From: Austropuccinia psidii
Taxonomy: Eukaryota; Basidiomycota; Pucciniomycetes; Pucciniales; Sphaerophragmiaceae
Direction: 5' to 3'
Assembly (NCBI GenBank): GCA_023105745.1
Contig: JALGQZ010000004.1
Coordinates: 40,004,437-40,068,436, forward strand
DNA length: 64,000 nucleotides
Below are positions 45,841 through 58,790 of the stretch, one piece after another; positions within the stretch are counted from its first letter, which is position 1, and the number at the start of each line of letters is the position of its first letter. The notes beneath the pieces are model-generated. The model ran no database searches. It was not told the origin of the DNA and saw only the letters and a list, made by a program, of their open reading frames with translations. Made by a program: the position numbers and the translations under genes.

Positions 45841-47130
45841 CAATTACAAACTCAATATTAGAACAAGATAATAGTATAAATGATGTGGATGTAAGCCTTT
45901 TGGATTCTGTGGACACAAACAATCAAGGTAAACCTTATGTGGAAAGCAATGATCTTGAATTATTAATTCAAGTAAATTAGGATTAATCCAATACAAATTA
46001 CTTACTGAAAACAAATAATTCAATAATAAGACTACTGTATCCAATATAGATGGCATATAAGTATACAGAAAAAAGAGGAAACAAAAATAATATCCTGATT
46101 TAGAGCTTAAAAGATCATAACAAGAAGGATAAAAAGGAGCTCAAAGTATCTCAAGATATTGAAATTGAAAAAATACTTATCAGAAATCACATTATGAAAA
46201 GGATTATCAGTAATTCATAGCAAGTTCTGAACAAGAAGATTCATTTTGATTGTTTTAAATGGAGAATAATTTTCAGGATCTTCAATTTTTAAATGATCCA
46301 GCTTTAAGGGAATATTAAATGTTTCATTGGAAATTCAATCACATTTTCCAATTAATTTTCAACGCTTTACAATTCTCAAATAATAGAGTCTTTTATGTTC
46401 AATTAATTTCAAACGTTATACCCAATCAAAATCTCTTTGGAGTTTATATTTGAAATTCATATCATAAACATTTTAAACTTTCTGTTTTAGAAATATTATT
46501 TTTAGCTACTCTGGTTATGATTGAGTATCAATTTCACCATAAAGATTTATTTCATATTTAAAACAGGAAAGAATAATTTTTTGAAATTATTGATTCTAAG
46601 ATTGAAAGTGCGAACATTAAATTAAGTCCTCATTTGAATCCAAATAGAATCATTCATTACAATAATTTATACAAACTTTTTAAGTGAGAAAAAAACAAAA
46701 AAATTCTATATGTTGGGGGAACAAGCTCTGTATTAATTCTCAAAAACTTCTTTTTTCACTTACAAGTGTAATTTCTGTGCCTATCTTTATTACTCAAAAT
46801 TACTATTTCAATTTTCACCTTTCACATCTTCCTCCAACTGTAACTCTCTCCAACTATCTCTCAAGCTGGATAACATATTGAGTATAATCAAAAAAACATT
46901 TATCCCATTCAATATATTTTCAATATTTTCAGATTAGCAAATATTCAATATTATTTCTTTGAAACAGACCCAACAGCCTGTGAGGATTTTAATCTTGTGT
47001 TCATTTCTAACTCTAGATATTGCTAAGAGATAGTAAAACTACCTGTTTTCTTTAAGGTTGGAGGCTGATAAATTTTATTCAGGGTTTGGGTTCTCATTGA
47101 GCTAATATATATATTTGGATAAAAATCATT
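45841..47130 (+). pseudogene. Decayed reading frame(s), unrecognised
   Basis: The plus strand shows long peptide-like runs broken by stops and frame changes, for example ILEQDNSINDVDVSLLDSVD (about 45858), NHIMKRIISN (about 46180), NLFGVYI (about 46432), and a 65-codon open stretch at 46684-46881 (LSHLPPTVTLSNYLSSWITY). CEDFNLVFISNS (about 46980) continues the trend. Composition suggests former coding sequence. I do not recognise the family and assign no function. Confidence 0.3.
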
Positions 47131-48149
47131 TCCATATAAATTCAATACCAATTTTCTGCAGCTTTGGTATATATAGAATGAGCTTAAATAAATTTAAATT
47201 ATCTTTGTCATAGAATTGGCTATTTTTTTAAAAATCATCATATCCTTATTCACTTTTCAATAACCACAAGATATTATTCATATATTAATTAAGACAATCA
47301 TCCTCTTATGATAGTCATATACTATCTTGTTATTTATTGAATATCCCTTTGTTTTCCTATAAGAAAAATTCCCATCTTTTACTGGATTTTTGGTAAATTG
47401 GGATTTTTGTACCATCAGTTAATCACACATAGCCCCAAAGCCATCTCTCTTCATCAACTATGAAATATTATTATCTCTATTGATCTTCTTACATTTGAAT
47501 TAATAATTATTTAAATATTTAAATGCAAAAATGATTCTCTTTGAATATAAAATCAATATTAAATCTTGAAGCTTTCCAATCTCTTCTCACTCTTCCAGCT
47601 GAGGTTCCTTTATTATTTGATCTTTACCTCACCAAAACAAAATTTAGCTTATGACAAAGTGATATTTTTTTATAATAAATTTTTTCAAAAAAAAAATGCT
47701 CATCTTGTATCATTTCATGTATATATTTGCAAAGCCTTGGTTTTAGGCTCTAATGGATTGAAGAAAAAAACTCTTTTTCATAACTCATTATCAGATTATT
47801 TATTCTATATTGGTATTTTTGATATTATCTTTTCTGTCTTTTCAAATATTTACAGTTCATGAGGTATATCAATTTTCTCCTATAACTGTTTTGATTTTTT
47901 CTTATAAAGTTCAAGGTTAATGCTTAGTTTTTTTGATGAAGAGAGAGAATATACTTTACAGAAGGTAGAATGAGTAACCCACTAATTTCAATTTGATGAT
48001 ATTAAGGTTTTGATATTCTTGATAACACTTTCTGTTTTGGGAAAATTTACAATTAGATTATATGGAAGCCTTGAATTCAAGTAAAAGATAAATAAATCTT
48101 AATCAAATAAATCAAATCATAGTCTTAAATTAAGATCATGAGATAAATA
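47131..48149 (+). other. Mostly unassigned; one 98-codon open frame
   Basis: The open frame at 47566-47862 (FLYYLIFTSPKQNLAYDKVIF in part) is hydrophobic and might continue the decayed frame to its left. There is no recognisable domain. Confidence 0.25.
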
Positions 48150-48620
48150 AGAAAATGTTAATTGGCTCAAATTCCACTCTTCCAGTTAAAGCATCTTGAA
48201 AATGTTGAATAATTGGTGTAATATCTTCCACTAGCCTTCGAAAAACCTCTTGACCAATATCTTCAAATATTTAATTGGAAACATGTTTTCTTTATTTTTC
48301 AACACTGTATTTGTCTACCTTATATCCACCCTGCAAATAAAATCATATTGAAAATAAGGAAAAGCTTCAATATAAGTCTCAAGAAAAAAGCAAATCATTC
48401 ACAGGTAATCTCAAATTCCATTATGGATTGAAGTCTGATAGTTTTTGCCTTTGGTAGTTGAAGAATTCTCATTTTTTCTTGTGTTTGCAAGGTATTCCTT
48501 GATAATTATTTTACTTTCTGGAACATTTCTCTTTTTAGGTGACTTTGGTTTTGAAATTATCAAATTCCATATGAAGGGCATAATGAGAGACCCTTTCCAT
48601 TGATATAAAAGATGTGAGGT
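48150..48620 (-). pseudogene. Decayed reading frame, unrecognised
   Basis: On the minus strand the peptides SLIMPFIWNLIISKPKSPKK, VPESKIIIKEYLANTRK and LKILVKRFFEG are separated by stops. They appear to be former coding sequence of unknown family. Confidence 0.28.
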
Positions 48621-48899
48621 GGGAAATTTTTCACATGGAGTATCATTTATTTAGAAATTATGTTGATAATTTCAAAAGATTGCTTTTTGAAGTTCATGAG
48701 GAGGGTCTTGACAACCTCCAAGTGATTACAAGTGAATTTTGGAGCCAAATTTAAACCATTTCATGGAAAGTTTCCACTCTTGAAGTGGAGCCAACACCAA
48801 AATTCCAATGGTCATTGGCCTAGGCTGGAATGAAATACCCCCTCAGAGGGCTCCATGAATTAGCCAAATAGTCCACTAATGCAGGATTCTTAATTTCCT

Positions 48900-50752
48900 T
48901 TTGCATTTTATTCCAGTTCTTATTAAATTATTTCTCACTAAATTTAAGGTTTTTTTATGAAATTCTTAAAAAAATTAAGAATAATATGACTGTTCTAATG
49001 AAATATAATAAAATAAATATTATAACAACAATTCATTGTAAAAAATAATATTTTTATAATACCAATATTAAAATTAATTCCAATATTATCAATAATAGCT
49101 AAAAAACTTGATTATTATTCTACCTCTTATTATACACTACCAGTGATATAATATCAGGAGGTAATTGTCTATAATAATAAATATACCTAGTGGATATTAT
49201 AAAAGATTATTTCAATAAGAATTCTATTGTAGAGATAGAGATCCAGAGAGAAATACTAACAGTTTCAAAAGAGTATTCTAGAGACAAATAGTCTAAAACA
49301 TGTCAGAAGAATTAAAAGACTAATACAAGATTATCTCAAAAGAATTGTGGATTTAAGGATATTCAAAAGATAAAAACAACAGTAAGACTTCTAGATGTTA
49401 CAATACTACAGATTATAGTAATATCCAAAATTCAATGTCTTTTAATTACTCAAAAAGATTTAATATGTTTAAAATATTTTATTAATTACTAAGACTAAGA
49501 TTTATTGATTTGCTCTTATGATAAAGTTTGATAATTAGGGAAAAAACATTAGCAAAAGGGTTCCTTTTAAGCTCTCCAAGTTCCACAAGAGCAATATAGG
49601 ATTGGGAAGGAAGTATAATTAAAAACCATAAGGTGAGAAGCCATTAACCACCTTTGGATTAAAGGTTACATCATTTTGTTACTTAAAGAAATGATTTAAT
49701 TACCAATCAATGGATTTATCATGACTACAAACCCATATATGGTTGAGAAATAATCAATTCACTCATTTAAATCGTTCTTTATTTCAAAATATAAATTTAT
49801 TTCTCATGTTTACCAATTTCATTGGTAATTCCAACGCATATTCTATTTTATGTGAATTTTTGAAGTTTCAGTTCTCTACCTGAAATCATCAAAATGGGAC
49901 TGTAAATGAAACTTATGGTTGGGCTTGTGAGATTATGATTATTTCTAAACATAATTGAAAATAGCCTTTTTCTACATTGATTCAGAAATTTTCAGAAAAA
50001 TTTATTAAGAAATGTATTTTGAATGAATTTTTGAAGATTTCATCATTTTCTTTGAAATAGTACCTTACAGTTGGTTTACTGATTAGTTACCACAGTTTAC
50101 TAGTCCCAACATGGGTTTTTAGTATTAAAAAGCTGAAAATTGGCTTATGGGAACCTTTTGGCACCTTAGAGACCCAGAAGTTCAGGTACCCCAGCTCTTT
50201 TTGACTTTTGTCCTTTTCCCCCTCTCTGCTATAATTTGTACTTATAGCAGTATTTCTACAATACCATAATGTCTATATGTTAAAATGGAAATGCACTAAG
50301 ATGGTATGGAACTTCATTTCATATATTCATGCGCCTAGTCTGTAACAATTGTTACATAAACATGGAATTCTTAGAATCCCATTATTTCTATCTGAAATAG
50401 CATTTTAAGTTTGTAATCAGGGTATTTTTTGTGAGTATGGGTTTATAGGGTTTCCTTCTGGACAGCTCAAGGGATTTCCATTCATTTTTTACTTTTGAAC
50501 AGACATACTGCAAGGGTCATTGTTGGGTATACCTCTTATGAGGGTACCCAGGCTAAAATTTAGTGTAGAATCCAAATTTGGCCTTGAATCCAAGGATTTA
50601 CCTACTTAATGAAACTTTATTCATATATTTCTTCTTGGAGAATTATCAATTTTGGTAATAAACATGACTCATGAGCTTTGCATCATTATTGGTTTATTCT
50701 TGTTTCAAGTTCTGGCCTATTTGTGTATGTACAACATACCTCAAGGCTCACA
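48900..50752 (-). repeat. Repeat D copy, inverted
   Basis: Read on the minus strand it starts TGTGAGCCTTGAGGTATG (50752). It shares with 34217-36400 the TTTGGATTCTACAC block (about 50570), GGTACCTGAACTTCTGGGTCTC (about 50170-50200), ATCCTTAAATCCACAATT (about 49355) and CACTGGTAGTGTATAA (about 49130). The left limit is approximate. Confidence 0.62.
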
Positions 50753-52739
50753 CTAAATTAGTAAATCACCTGAGAAAAAAAGACAATATAATTAATCAAG
50801 AATTGAAAAGAAAGGAAATCAAGGGTAGAATATTTGCTCCATTTCAAATCCTCATTAAATTTTCAAAATCTGGCCCATGGCCAATCTTTTTCATTAAATT
50901 GGCAGGTACAGCCTTATTGATGGGTGAAATTCAGAGCATAATATTGCTCTCTGGGTATAGTTCTTGAAGAAAGTTTTTTTAAGGTGTGTATATAAAAAAT
51001 TTATCAAAACTCAAGTAGTATGACTGTCCTCAAAATTTGTATAAGGTAAAATTATGTAAAAATAGTGATTTTAAGATTTTCTGAGGAAACACACCAAAAT
51101 TGCTTGTCAGACTTTTTTGGTATGAAAAAAAATCTTTATGAAGATGAATTGTTTTACCAACAATGAAAATTAATGCAAAAATACTCTAGAAGAGATATTT
51201 ATGGCTAAAAAATTGATTTCTTCACAAAAGATTTTGATTTAAATTAACTGAAAAAAGTGCTTCAAGAAATTAATATGAGAGCATAGTCCCCAAAATTAAT
51301 TCTAAAAATACAAAATTTCCAAAAGTGACCAGAGTGAATTTGGAAACAAATCAACAGTTTTTCAACTGATGAAGGATGCTTGAATTTACTTTTGGGTGGC
51401 TTGAGGGTAAAATAATCATAAAAAGTCACAAAAAATGATCATAGTGATTTTTCACTTGTTTAAAGGGCCTGAAATTATCCAAAATTGGTGGATGTAATTT
51501 TTTCTTGATTGGTTTAACAGTGTCTAAGCTAATTATGAATGGAAAATATTCTAACATGAATAGAAAATATGGGGCAAAGAAGATATTCTTTCATAGACAC
51601 CAATTTTCTTCTTTCCTATATAAAACTTACTCTAATAATAAGTGACAAGCACAATGAAAAAATGAAAACCAATTATGGAATCAATTAGCCCTTGTTTGGA
51701 CCAAAAAAGGGCTGGCTTTAGTCATTTATTGCTATGCTTAGTCATTGTAGTCCTGTGAACCAGCCATTACTATGTTGGTATTTTTCTGTGAGCCTTGGAA
51801 ACACATCAAAATTTGTTTAGGAGAATTTGAAAATATTCAAAACTTCTTTCATGAAGTTTATTCAAACTTACGGGTAGTTTTACCCTGTTGGAAACAGTAA
51901 AAAATTTCCTAGTTGGTATCAAAACCTCATGATCAATTGAGTTTTATTAAACTCCAGGCCCAGAGGAATTAACGTTTTTATTTCTTTCGGAATCTCATTC
52001 CTTTTCAGTAAGGATGTTTTGAGAGTCTGGGACCCTTGGAGCTAATCTTCCTCTTCCCTCCAAAATTTGATCTTTTCAATTTATTCTTTCCTTAATTCCT
52101 CATCATGTATTATACTTCAAGCTTTATATACTTAATTCAATTCAAAAAATTACATTAAACAGCCTCAATTATCAATTCCTCATATGCAAATTTAAGTTCA
52201 TTTATGTAATAAATGCACACATTTTGACATTTCAATTGAGAATACTTCAATTCCTCGTCACTTTTAAATTACACACCACACCTTAATTTCAACACAAAAA
52301 ATTGATTATTAAAACCAAATGTGATTTGAATTGAATTAAGTCTTTGGGTTTTTTCATATTTTTATTAAGGAAATATTAAAAACCAAATTTAATCTTATTT
52401 GGAGTTGATTTACAGAAACTTTACTCAAAGGTGACCCCAACTGAAATTTTTGAGGAATCCAATGGTAAAATAATTTTCACATAATTTTTTTAGGAAAAAA
52501 ATTTATAACAATTGCTTATTACTTTTTTTCAAAAAAACTAGTTTAATTTTAATATTTTTGATAAAGAAATTATTTTTTATTTCATTAATATAAAAAAAAA
52601 TATTTCTTTAAATTTTTTGTTCAAGTTTCATATTTATATAAATTTGCAACAAAAATCTTATTATAAATTCTGCTTTTATATTTCAAATTGATTATTTTAT
52701 TCTTGATTATAAATTATTTCAATTTTTATGGTCTTTTGG
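50753..52739. other. Unassigned sequence
   Basis: About 2 kb without a recognisable gene. Short open frames (for example 50671-50967) overlap the repeat D end and show no domain. Confidence 0.4.
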
Positions 52740-53650
52740 GTATAGGAAAACGCCTCTAAGGCTCACATGTTTAAGCTCAAGTCTCTATCAGTAACAATAA
52801 CTGGGGGTGGGAAAATATTTGTTCCTTTTAAAACAAGCTTGATATATTTTCCCAATTCCCGTTTGTATGAGTTGTCTTTTTTCTCTTTAATTAAGCAGAA
52901 AGCCTCATAAAAGGTCTTGTTGGTGGATTTGAAATCGGAAATATGTAAGATTGGTATTCTGTACTTATTTTTTATTAGTACAATCCATCAAACTTACATG
53001 GAGGAGGCCTTGGAAAGTTATAATAGCAAGTGAGCTCGTAGAGAATAATGAATTAATATGGATTTCTTCATTGTTCTGAGGCTACCATACAGATTTTTCT
53101 TACTTAAGAGTCTAAACCAATGCAGAAATGGGTCTTCTTTTTGAATTTTCTTGCTTTTCTTTTATATAGCTTTCCATGTTACAGATCTATTAAATTCACT
53201 TTTTCTACATCATTGGGCCTGAATTTTGCTTTTCATAAGAAATGATTCAGACATTTGAGAAATTTGGTATGTTTCTTTCTTATTGAAATTTCTAAAAGAA
53301 GGGTGAGCCATAATATTTTCAGTGAAATAATGGGTTTTCTCTAAATTGTTTACAAGTTTCTAAGTGGTATTATTAGAGTAAGGTTTTTCATAAATCCTGA
53401 AAGGGAAATCCATATTCCTTGGTGTGATTTCTCTTGTATCAGATCTATGAGGATTGAAAAGACCAGACCTTTCATACCCTATATCAATTTTCTTGAGGGT
53501 CTTATTTGATCTCAAGGTGGTAACAAAATACCCCTCTTTTCTGATAAAAGCAGGGAAATCCTGCTAGAGGTCCTCAAGATTCTTGTATCTACAAGCAGTT
53601 GGAGGTTTAAAATTTTGGTTTAGAAGAATTGAGCTATAATAAGATGAGGA
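52740..53650 (-). pseudogene. MULE (Mutator-like) transposase remnant
   Basis: On the minus strand an N-terminal part near 53400-53650 (CRYKNLEDL, FPAFIRKEGYFVTTLRSNKT, DIGYERSGLFNPHR) resembles the FAR1/WRKY-like DNA-binding region of Mutator-like transposases. Further along, IPILHISDFKSTNKTFYEAF, CLIKEKKDNSYKRELGKYIK and PPPVIVTDRDLSL (about 52785-52970) match the MULE catalytic domain, including the Asp of the VTDRDLAL motif. This enzyme would cut and paste a Mutator-type DNA transposon. Several stops, a frameshift before IPILHI and an in-frame TGA after SLNM show that it is dead. No terminal inverted repeats were found. Confidence 0.72.
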
Positions 53651-54959
53651 TTTTTGAGAAAAGTAAATTTCAGGTGGTAAAAGATATTTATTTAAAAAAA
53701 CAGTAAAAAGGAAAGATACCTTGGAAAATGACAGAGAAAAATTTTAAAAAACTGGGATGGAAATATTTGGGGAGCAAAAATAACAAAATTTGAAATTATA
53801 TATGGAGCAAAAAGTGAAAAAAATATTTTAGGGTAAATTTAAGGATCTATGGAGGAAATACTCAAAAAAGGGATATTTCATGCTAAAAGTAAAAAAGGCA
53901 ATTTTATGAAAGCTTGAGGTTCATTGTAAAAAAAATTACTTGGTGGGGTGAAGGGGCACTTTTATAAGGGTTTTTTAAAAAAAACCTTCTTTTTATGGTC
54001 TTGTCTAGATATTTTTTTTTCTATATTTTCAATTGAAAAGGGGATCAGGTAGAACCTTACTGCTTTTTATCAAAAATCTTCCAAGTTTTTATAAATTCCC
54101 TTATGCTTTAATTCCTTTTTTCTTGATAAATGAAAAAATAGTTTATTGGGGGTAAATTTATACATATTATTACAATTTTTGTTTTGATTAATATATATAA
54201 AAGGATCAACACAGCTGATTCAATGAGGAGAACTTACATATATAAAAAATACATTTCTCATAGGCAAAAATAAAGGCTTCTTTTTAGATCCTATTTCAAA
54301 TTACTACAATTTTGGGTGTCAAAGTTACAAAATCCCACACTCAAAATCTTGTGTTTTTTTTTCTAAATCCCAAATTGAGTTTTTGGTATTTGGGAAAACC
54401 CACACCTCAAGAGGTGTGGTTTTTTGAGGTACAAAAAACCAGAGGCTTTTTCTCTAAGTTCCATTTTGTGATACTAAATCCCCACCTTTGGCTTCACTAA
54501 AAGCATCATTTTTAATACACACCTCAGTAAGTGCATGTATAATTGCATTAAACTTCCCTTATCTTGAATAACATCTGCATACCCTGGTAATTTCTTAAAG
54601 AATTTTCTTTCAAATTTCATTTTCTATATAAAGCTTCATCATTTACAATTCCAAAGGCAACCCAAAGGTTACCTTTACTTCAGACATTAAAATCACTGAA
54701 GTTGATAGATGCTTTTGACTGTGATAGTGATTCAGATATTTAAGAAGATATAGCCTTATTATATATGATAAAATAACAAAGAAATATCAATCCTTGTAGA
54801 AGATATCCTTCACATTACATTTATACATTGAATTATTTACAAACCTTATCATCTTAAAGGTTTTGCCAACTTTTTTGTACAACACATGACTCATTTGGAA
54901 AATTAGTTCCACAGATTCAAGATGATGGAAAATTCCAAAATTTATAACAGAAAAATAAA
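53651..54959. other. Unassigned AT-rich sequence with one hairpin
   Basis: No gene seen. An inverted repeat at 54395-54424 has a 9-bp perfect stem (CCACACCTC/GAGGTGTGG, 2-base loop), extended by AAAA/TTTT after a bulge. Confidence 0.5.
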
Positions 54960-55790
54960 TTTGGTCCTGCCATGCTATTGGCTGTGGCACTATCAAGGTT
55001 AGGATTAAATTTAAATGGGGAAGCTTTGGGGAAAATTGGAATGTTGTCTGGAATTATCCATGGGGCTGATCCTTTGTACACTTACAGAGGGATTGTAATA
55101 TTAATTAAGTTAAAGAGAAGAATGATTGTGTGGCCAACAATAGAACAACCCAGAAAGATTTCACAATTTATGAAGGTGGAAGGCTTTCCTGGGTGCATTG
55201 GATTTATTGATGGGAGTCTTATACCATTATCACAGCAACCTTCCACTTATTAGGAAGCCTATTTTCATTGTAAAAAGAGGTGATATTTTGAATTTTGATA
55301 CTTGATTTCATTTTTACTCCTTATTCAAAATCAAGGTATTCTATGTTAATACAACTGGTTTGCAATATAAAAAAACAGTTCACTGCTTTACATTCTGGGT
55401 GTACTGGTTCACTTCATGATTAAAATTTATATCAAAATCTTAAAATAGTGCAAACACCTCAATACATTTATGAAAAGAGCAGTAATTACTATCCAATTCA
55501 GTATATGCAAGCTCTCCTTGGTTTTTTCGAGCTTATAAGGGAGTTGTGGTACATAATGAAGACAACCAGACTTTTAATTACTGTCTAGAAAAATTGAGGG
55601 TAAGAATTGAATATGCAATTCAAAATTTGAAGGGTTGGTGATTCTCTATAAGGGAAATGTAAAATAAAATGAGGGATAATCAAGAAATCAAATACTTTGT
55701 TGGCTGGGTTGTTTTTTGTACAGGTTTAAGTAATATCTTAGAACAAATTGAATATTGATTGTTTGATTTATATGAATATTAGAATCCATA
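54960..55790 (+). pseudogene. PIF/Harbinger transposase (DDE) remnant
   Basis: The open stretch 54972-55253 contains LLAVALSRLGLNLN (helical N-terminal region), RRMIVWPTIEQPRKISQ and FPGCIGFIDGSLIPLSQQPS, with the first catalytic Asp in FIDGS. After a stop the frame continues with EAYFHCKKRYILN. Around 55490-55640 come NSVYASSPWFFRAYKGVVVH and NYCLEKLRVRIEYAIQNLKG, where the last catalytic Glu (RIE) is kept, while the middle Asp position (usually DSAY) reads Asn. The motif order is that of the DDE domain of PIF/Harbinger transposases. It has several stops and so is inactive. A companion Myb/SANT-like protein relic lies downstream on the other strand at 58.8-59.8 kb, as in two-gene Harbinger elements. 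Confidence 0.82.
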
Positions 55791-55899
55791 ACAAGTAGAA
55801 AATCTGTATAAAATGGAAAATGGGGAAGATTATGTAGATATGTATAAAAAAATTAAGCCTATTAATTGTTCATTAAAGATAAACAATTAACAATTTTTC

Positions 55900-58000
55900 T
55901 AATGATTATTTACTTATGTACTGAATTTCAAGGTCACAATGGGGAGGATATGTAAATGATAAAATGAAACTATTAAAAAAGATTCTTTTTAGCTCTCTTT
56001 TGGTCTTGCTTATTTCCTTCCAAGTAACCATATACTTTATATCTTATTTCAGTAGGTATCATTTCTAAATATTTCCCACCTATGTAAAACAATTCATTAT
56101 TGATTTGAAAAAACTTAAAAAATGAGTATTTTCTTGATTATGGATAATTTCTGGAGGAGTTTTTGATGTATTATAGACCATTGATGATTTCTTCCAAATA
56201 ATTTCCATGGCTCAAGGTTTCTTTGAAAAATCAATCTCCATTTTTAATTCAGGAAAGTGCAATCCATGTTCAGTTTAAAGTGGATGAAAGTCTCTTTGGG
56301 ACATAAAATAAAAGATATCATAAGTCCAGGAATTGATATAATTAACATATTTATGTTTCTTATTGAAAAATTTATATTTAGTTAAAATGACATTTGAAAA
56401 TGATTTGAAGTCCTCTTTGGTATTGGCCAAAATCCATTCAAGATTACTGAGATTTGGTAGTTTAGCAGATTCCATTAATTCTTTATTTTGCTTTTCAGCT
56501 AATTGAGAGAAATTATGGAGTCTAGAATAAATAAATTCTTTATATTATACATGTTTTATCTATTAAGTATTATTTTTTCAATTTCATGAGGTGTAAATCC
56601 AGGTTTTTGGGGGTAAACACCTATATTTCTTGAAATTAATTAGTAATTATTGATATAAAAAGTGAAACATTTTACACACCTGCAGATTTTCTAGAATAAG
56701 AACTTGAACAAAATGAAATACCTTTCATTATATTACTTAGGAGTATTTTATTGGTTTTTATTTCTTGTCTATTTTTAGATAAACTCAATAAAGTAAAAGT
56801 TAGATTGTTCAAAATGTGATAGTTGGCAGAAGAATTGTCAAATGAGGTTATTTCATAAATTACAGCTGGTAAGGAAGGATTTTTTGCTTTATCAATTCTT
56901 TCATAAGGATGAGGGAGACGTTTCATCTATGGAAGCTTTAACAATGCTTCATAATTAGCTTTCTTATTAATTGATATGGATGACATATTTCTATATAATC
57001 TGCTGGAATGGCCAAGTTGGAGGTTATTTGTAGTAAATCATGAATAGGTTTTTTTCAACTTTGAGTTATTTTTCTTCTATTATTTTCATCTGTATTATTA
57101 AATTAGTTATGTTTTATATTTTGCTTCATCATGACTATCAAATCAGTAGTAGTAATAAGATCTTTATCATCTTTTGAATCATTCTGATGATGTACTCAAT
57201 CTGGTTTACTCCTAACTATGACATCATAAGGTTTGCTTTGAGAGAGATAGAGAGAAGAAGATTTTCTTTTAAATCTCAAATAGGAATGGATTTTAATGGT
57301 TTGAAATGACATTGCAAAAGCAGAACCCTTATTAATGATCCACCTTTATAATAACATTCAAAATTAACAATAAAACATTTGTTAGTAAGAAACATCAATG
57401 ATGTTTTAAAATAAGATAAATTACAAGATTGATTATCAATAAAATAGAGATTATAATCATCAACAATTGAAAGATTTAAAAAAAACAAAAAAACAATCAG
57501 AATCATCATAATTGTTCATAATTGGAAAGGATTATAAAAATTATTAGTAAAATAAAGATGAGTTGTATAATCAAAGAGAAAAAAATAAAAAAATATCAGC
57601 CATCATCATCATCCTTCATTATGAAATATATATAAATATACATATTCAACCAGAGGGTGAATCCCCTGGAAGGCCTCAGATGGCCTTTAAAACTCTTTGA
57701 AAGGCCATCCAAAGCATTCTGGGGCCAATAGAACTTGGTTTTGGTTAAAAAAGGCCCTAGAAGTCCAAAATAGATTTGGAATGTGTTTCAAATCAATTTG
57801 TGGAAAATAAAGTGTAGAACCTCCCAGAGTTATGATTGGGAGGTTCTGGGTTGGAGCTAAAGGTAATGGAGTTAAGGATTATAGGGTTGGGGCTGGAGGT
57901 AAAGATGAAGAGGTGGTGGTTGATTGAGTTCAGGATAACAGGTTAGTAGGTGGAGATTGTGAAGATGGTTGAGGTGATTCATGATTTGATTATTAGGTAG
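55900..58000 (-). pseudogene. Decayed minus-strand reading frames, unrecognised
   Basis: Several peptide-like runs lie in the same direction: a Pro/Ser/Thr-rich part at about 57840-57990 (PPAPTL and similar), FQTIKIHSYLRFKRKSSSLY and VIVRSKPD at about 57190-57300, IHDLLQITSNLAIPADY at about 57000, an 84-codon stretch at 56672-56926 (NPSLPAVIYEITSFDNSSAN), and a 66-codon stretch at 56275-56475 (LPNLSNLEWILANTKEDFKS). Together they suggest one former protein of roughly 500 residues. I cannot name it. It could be part of the neighbouring Harbinger element or an independent gene relic. Confidence 0.33.
57816..57847. repeat. Perfect 11-bp inverted repeat
   Basis: AGAACCTCCCA and its exact complement TGGGAGGTTCT are separated by 10 bases. 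The role is unknown. Confidence 0.7.
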
Positions 58001-58790
58001 TAAGAAATGAATAATTAAGAAAACTCACTTGATGAGTATCTTTTTAATAATTATCAGAAACAAATAAAAGAAGGTCTGACTGGAATTTTTAAAAACAGAT
58101 GAAAGAATTAGATGGGTTTTAGTGAGAATGAGCTGAGTAATGAATTGAAAAGAGAGGAAAACCAGTTTTTTTTAATTTTTTAAAATGTAGTTGGCTTAAT
58201 TGGATTCATGATTTATGAAAAAAAATAGAAATAATAGGAAGATTTTTTCTTTAATTTAAAAAAAAAATAAATGAGTTTTAGAAAATAAAATTTTTAAATT
58301 AAAATCTGAGTTTAAGATTATCCAAAATCCCACTTTTAAAAAGAATGAATTAGAATTCCAAAATAAAAGTTTTAATTTAGATTTTGAGCCAAAATTCCAA
58401 TTAAAAATAATTTTTCTTTGTAAAAAATACAAATTATAAGATACACCCCTCAAAAACAGCAATCCCCCCCCCCAATATGAGAAGTGGTTAACACTCTATC
58501 ATAAGCAGCAGAAAATTTAAATTCAAATTTTAAATTTGACTTTTCAAAATAAAACTTCAGACACAAGTTATCATAAAAACAATTTTAACTCATTACTCTT
58601 TGGTATCCAAATAAAAGGTGGGATAAACCCTGAGCAATACCTCACCATTATAAACATCTTATTAATGATATTAACTCAATACATGATTACATTGATAATT
58701 CCTTGGCACCATTCAAGAATTGATATGTTGTATTTATACATTACCAGATCAAAATTAAATCATTTATATCTGATAGATAATGATCAAACA
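58001..58790. other. Unassigned AT-rich sequence
   Basis: No gene recognised. A run of nine C lies at about 58465. Confidence 0.4.

Noticed and set aside
57816..57847. Transcription terminator at the 11-bp inverted repeat
   Set aside because: There is no T-run after the stem and no gene ending there, and the host is eukaryotic.
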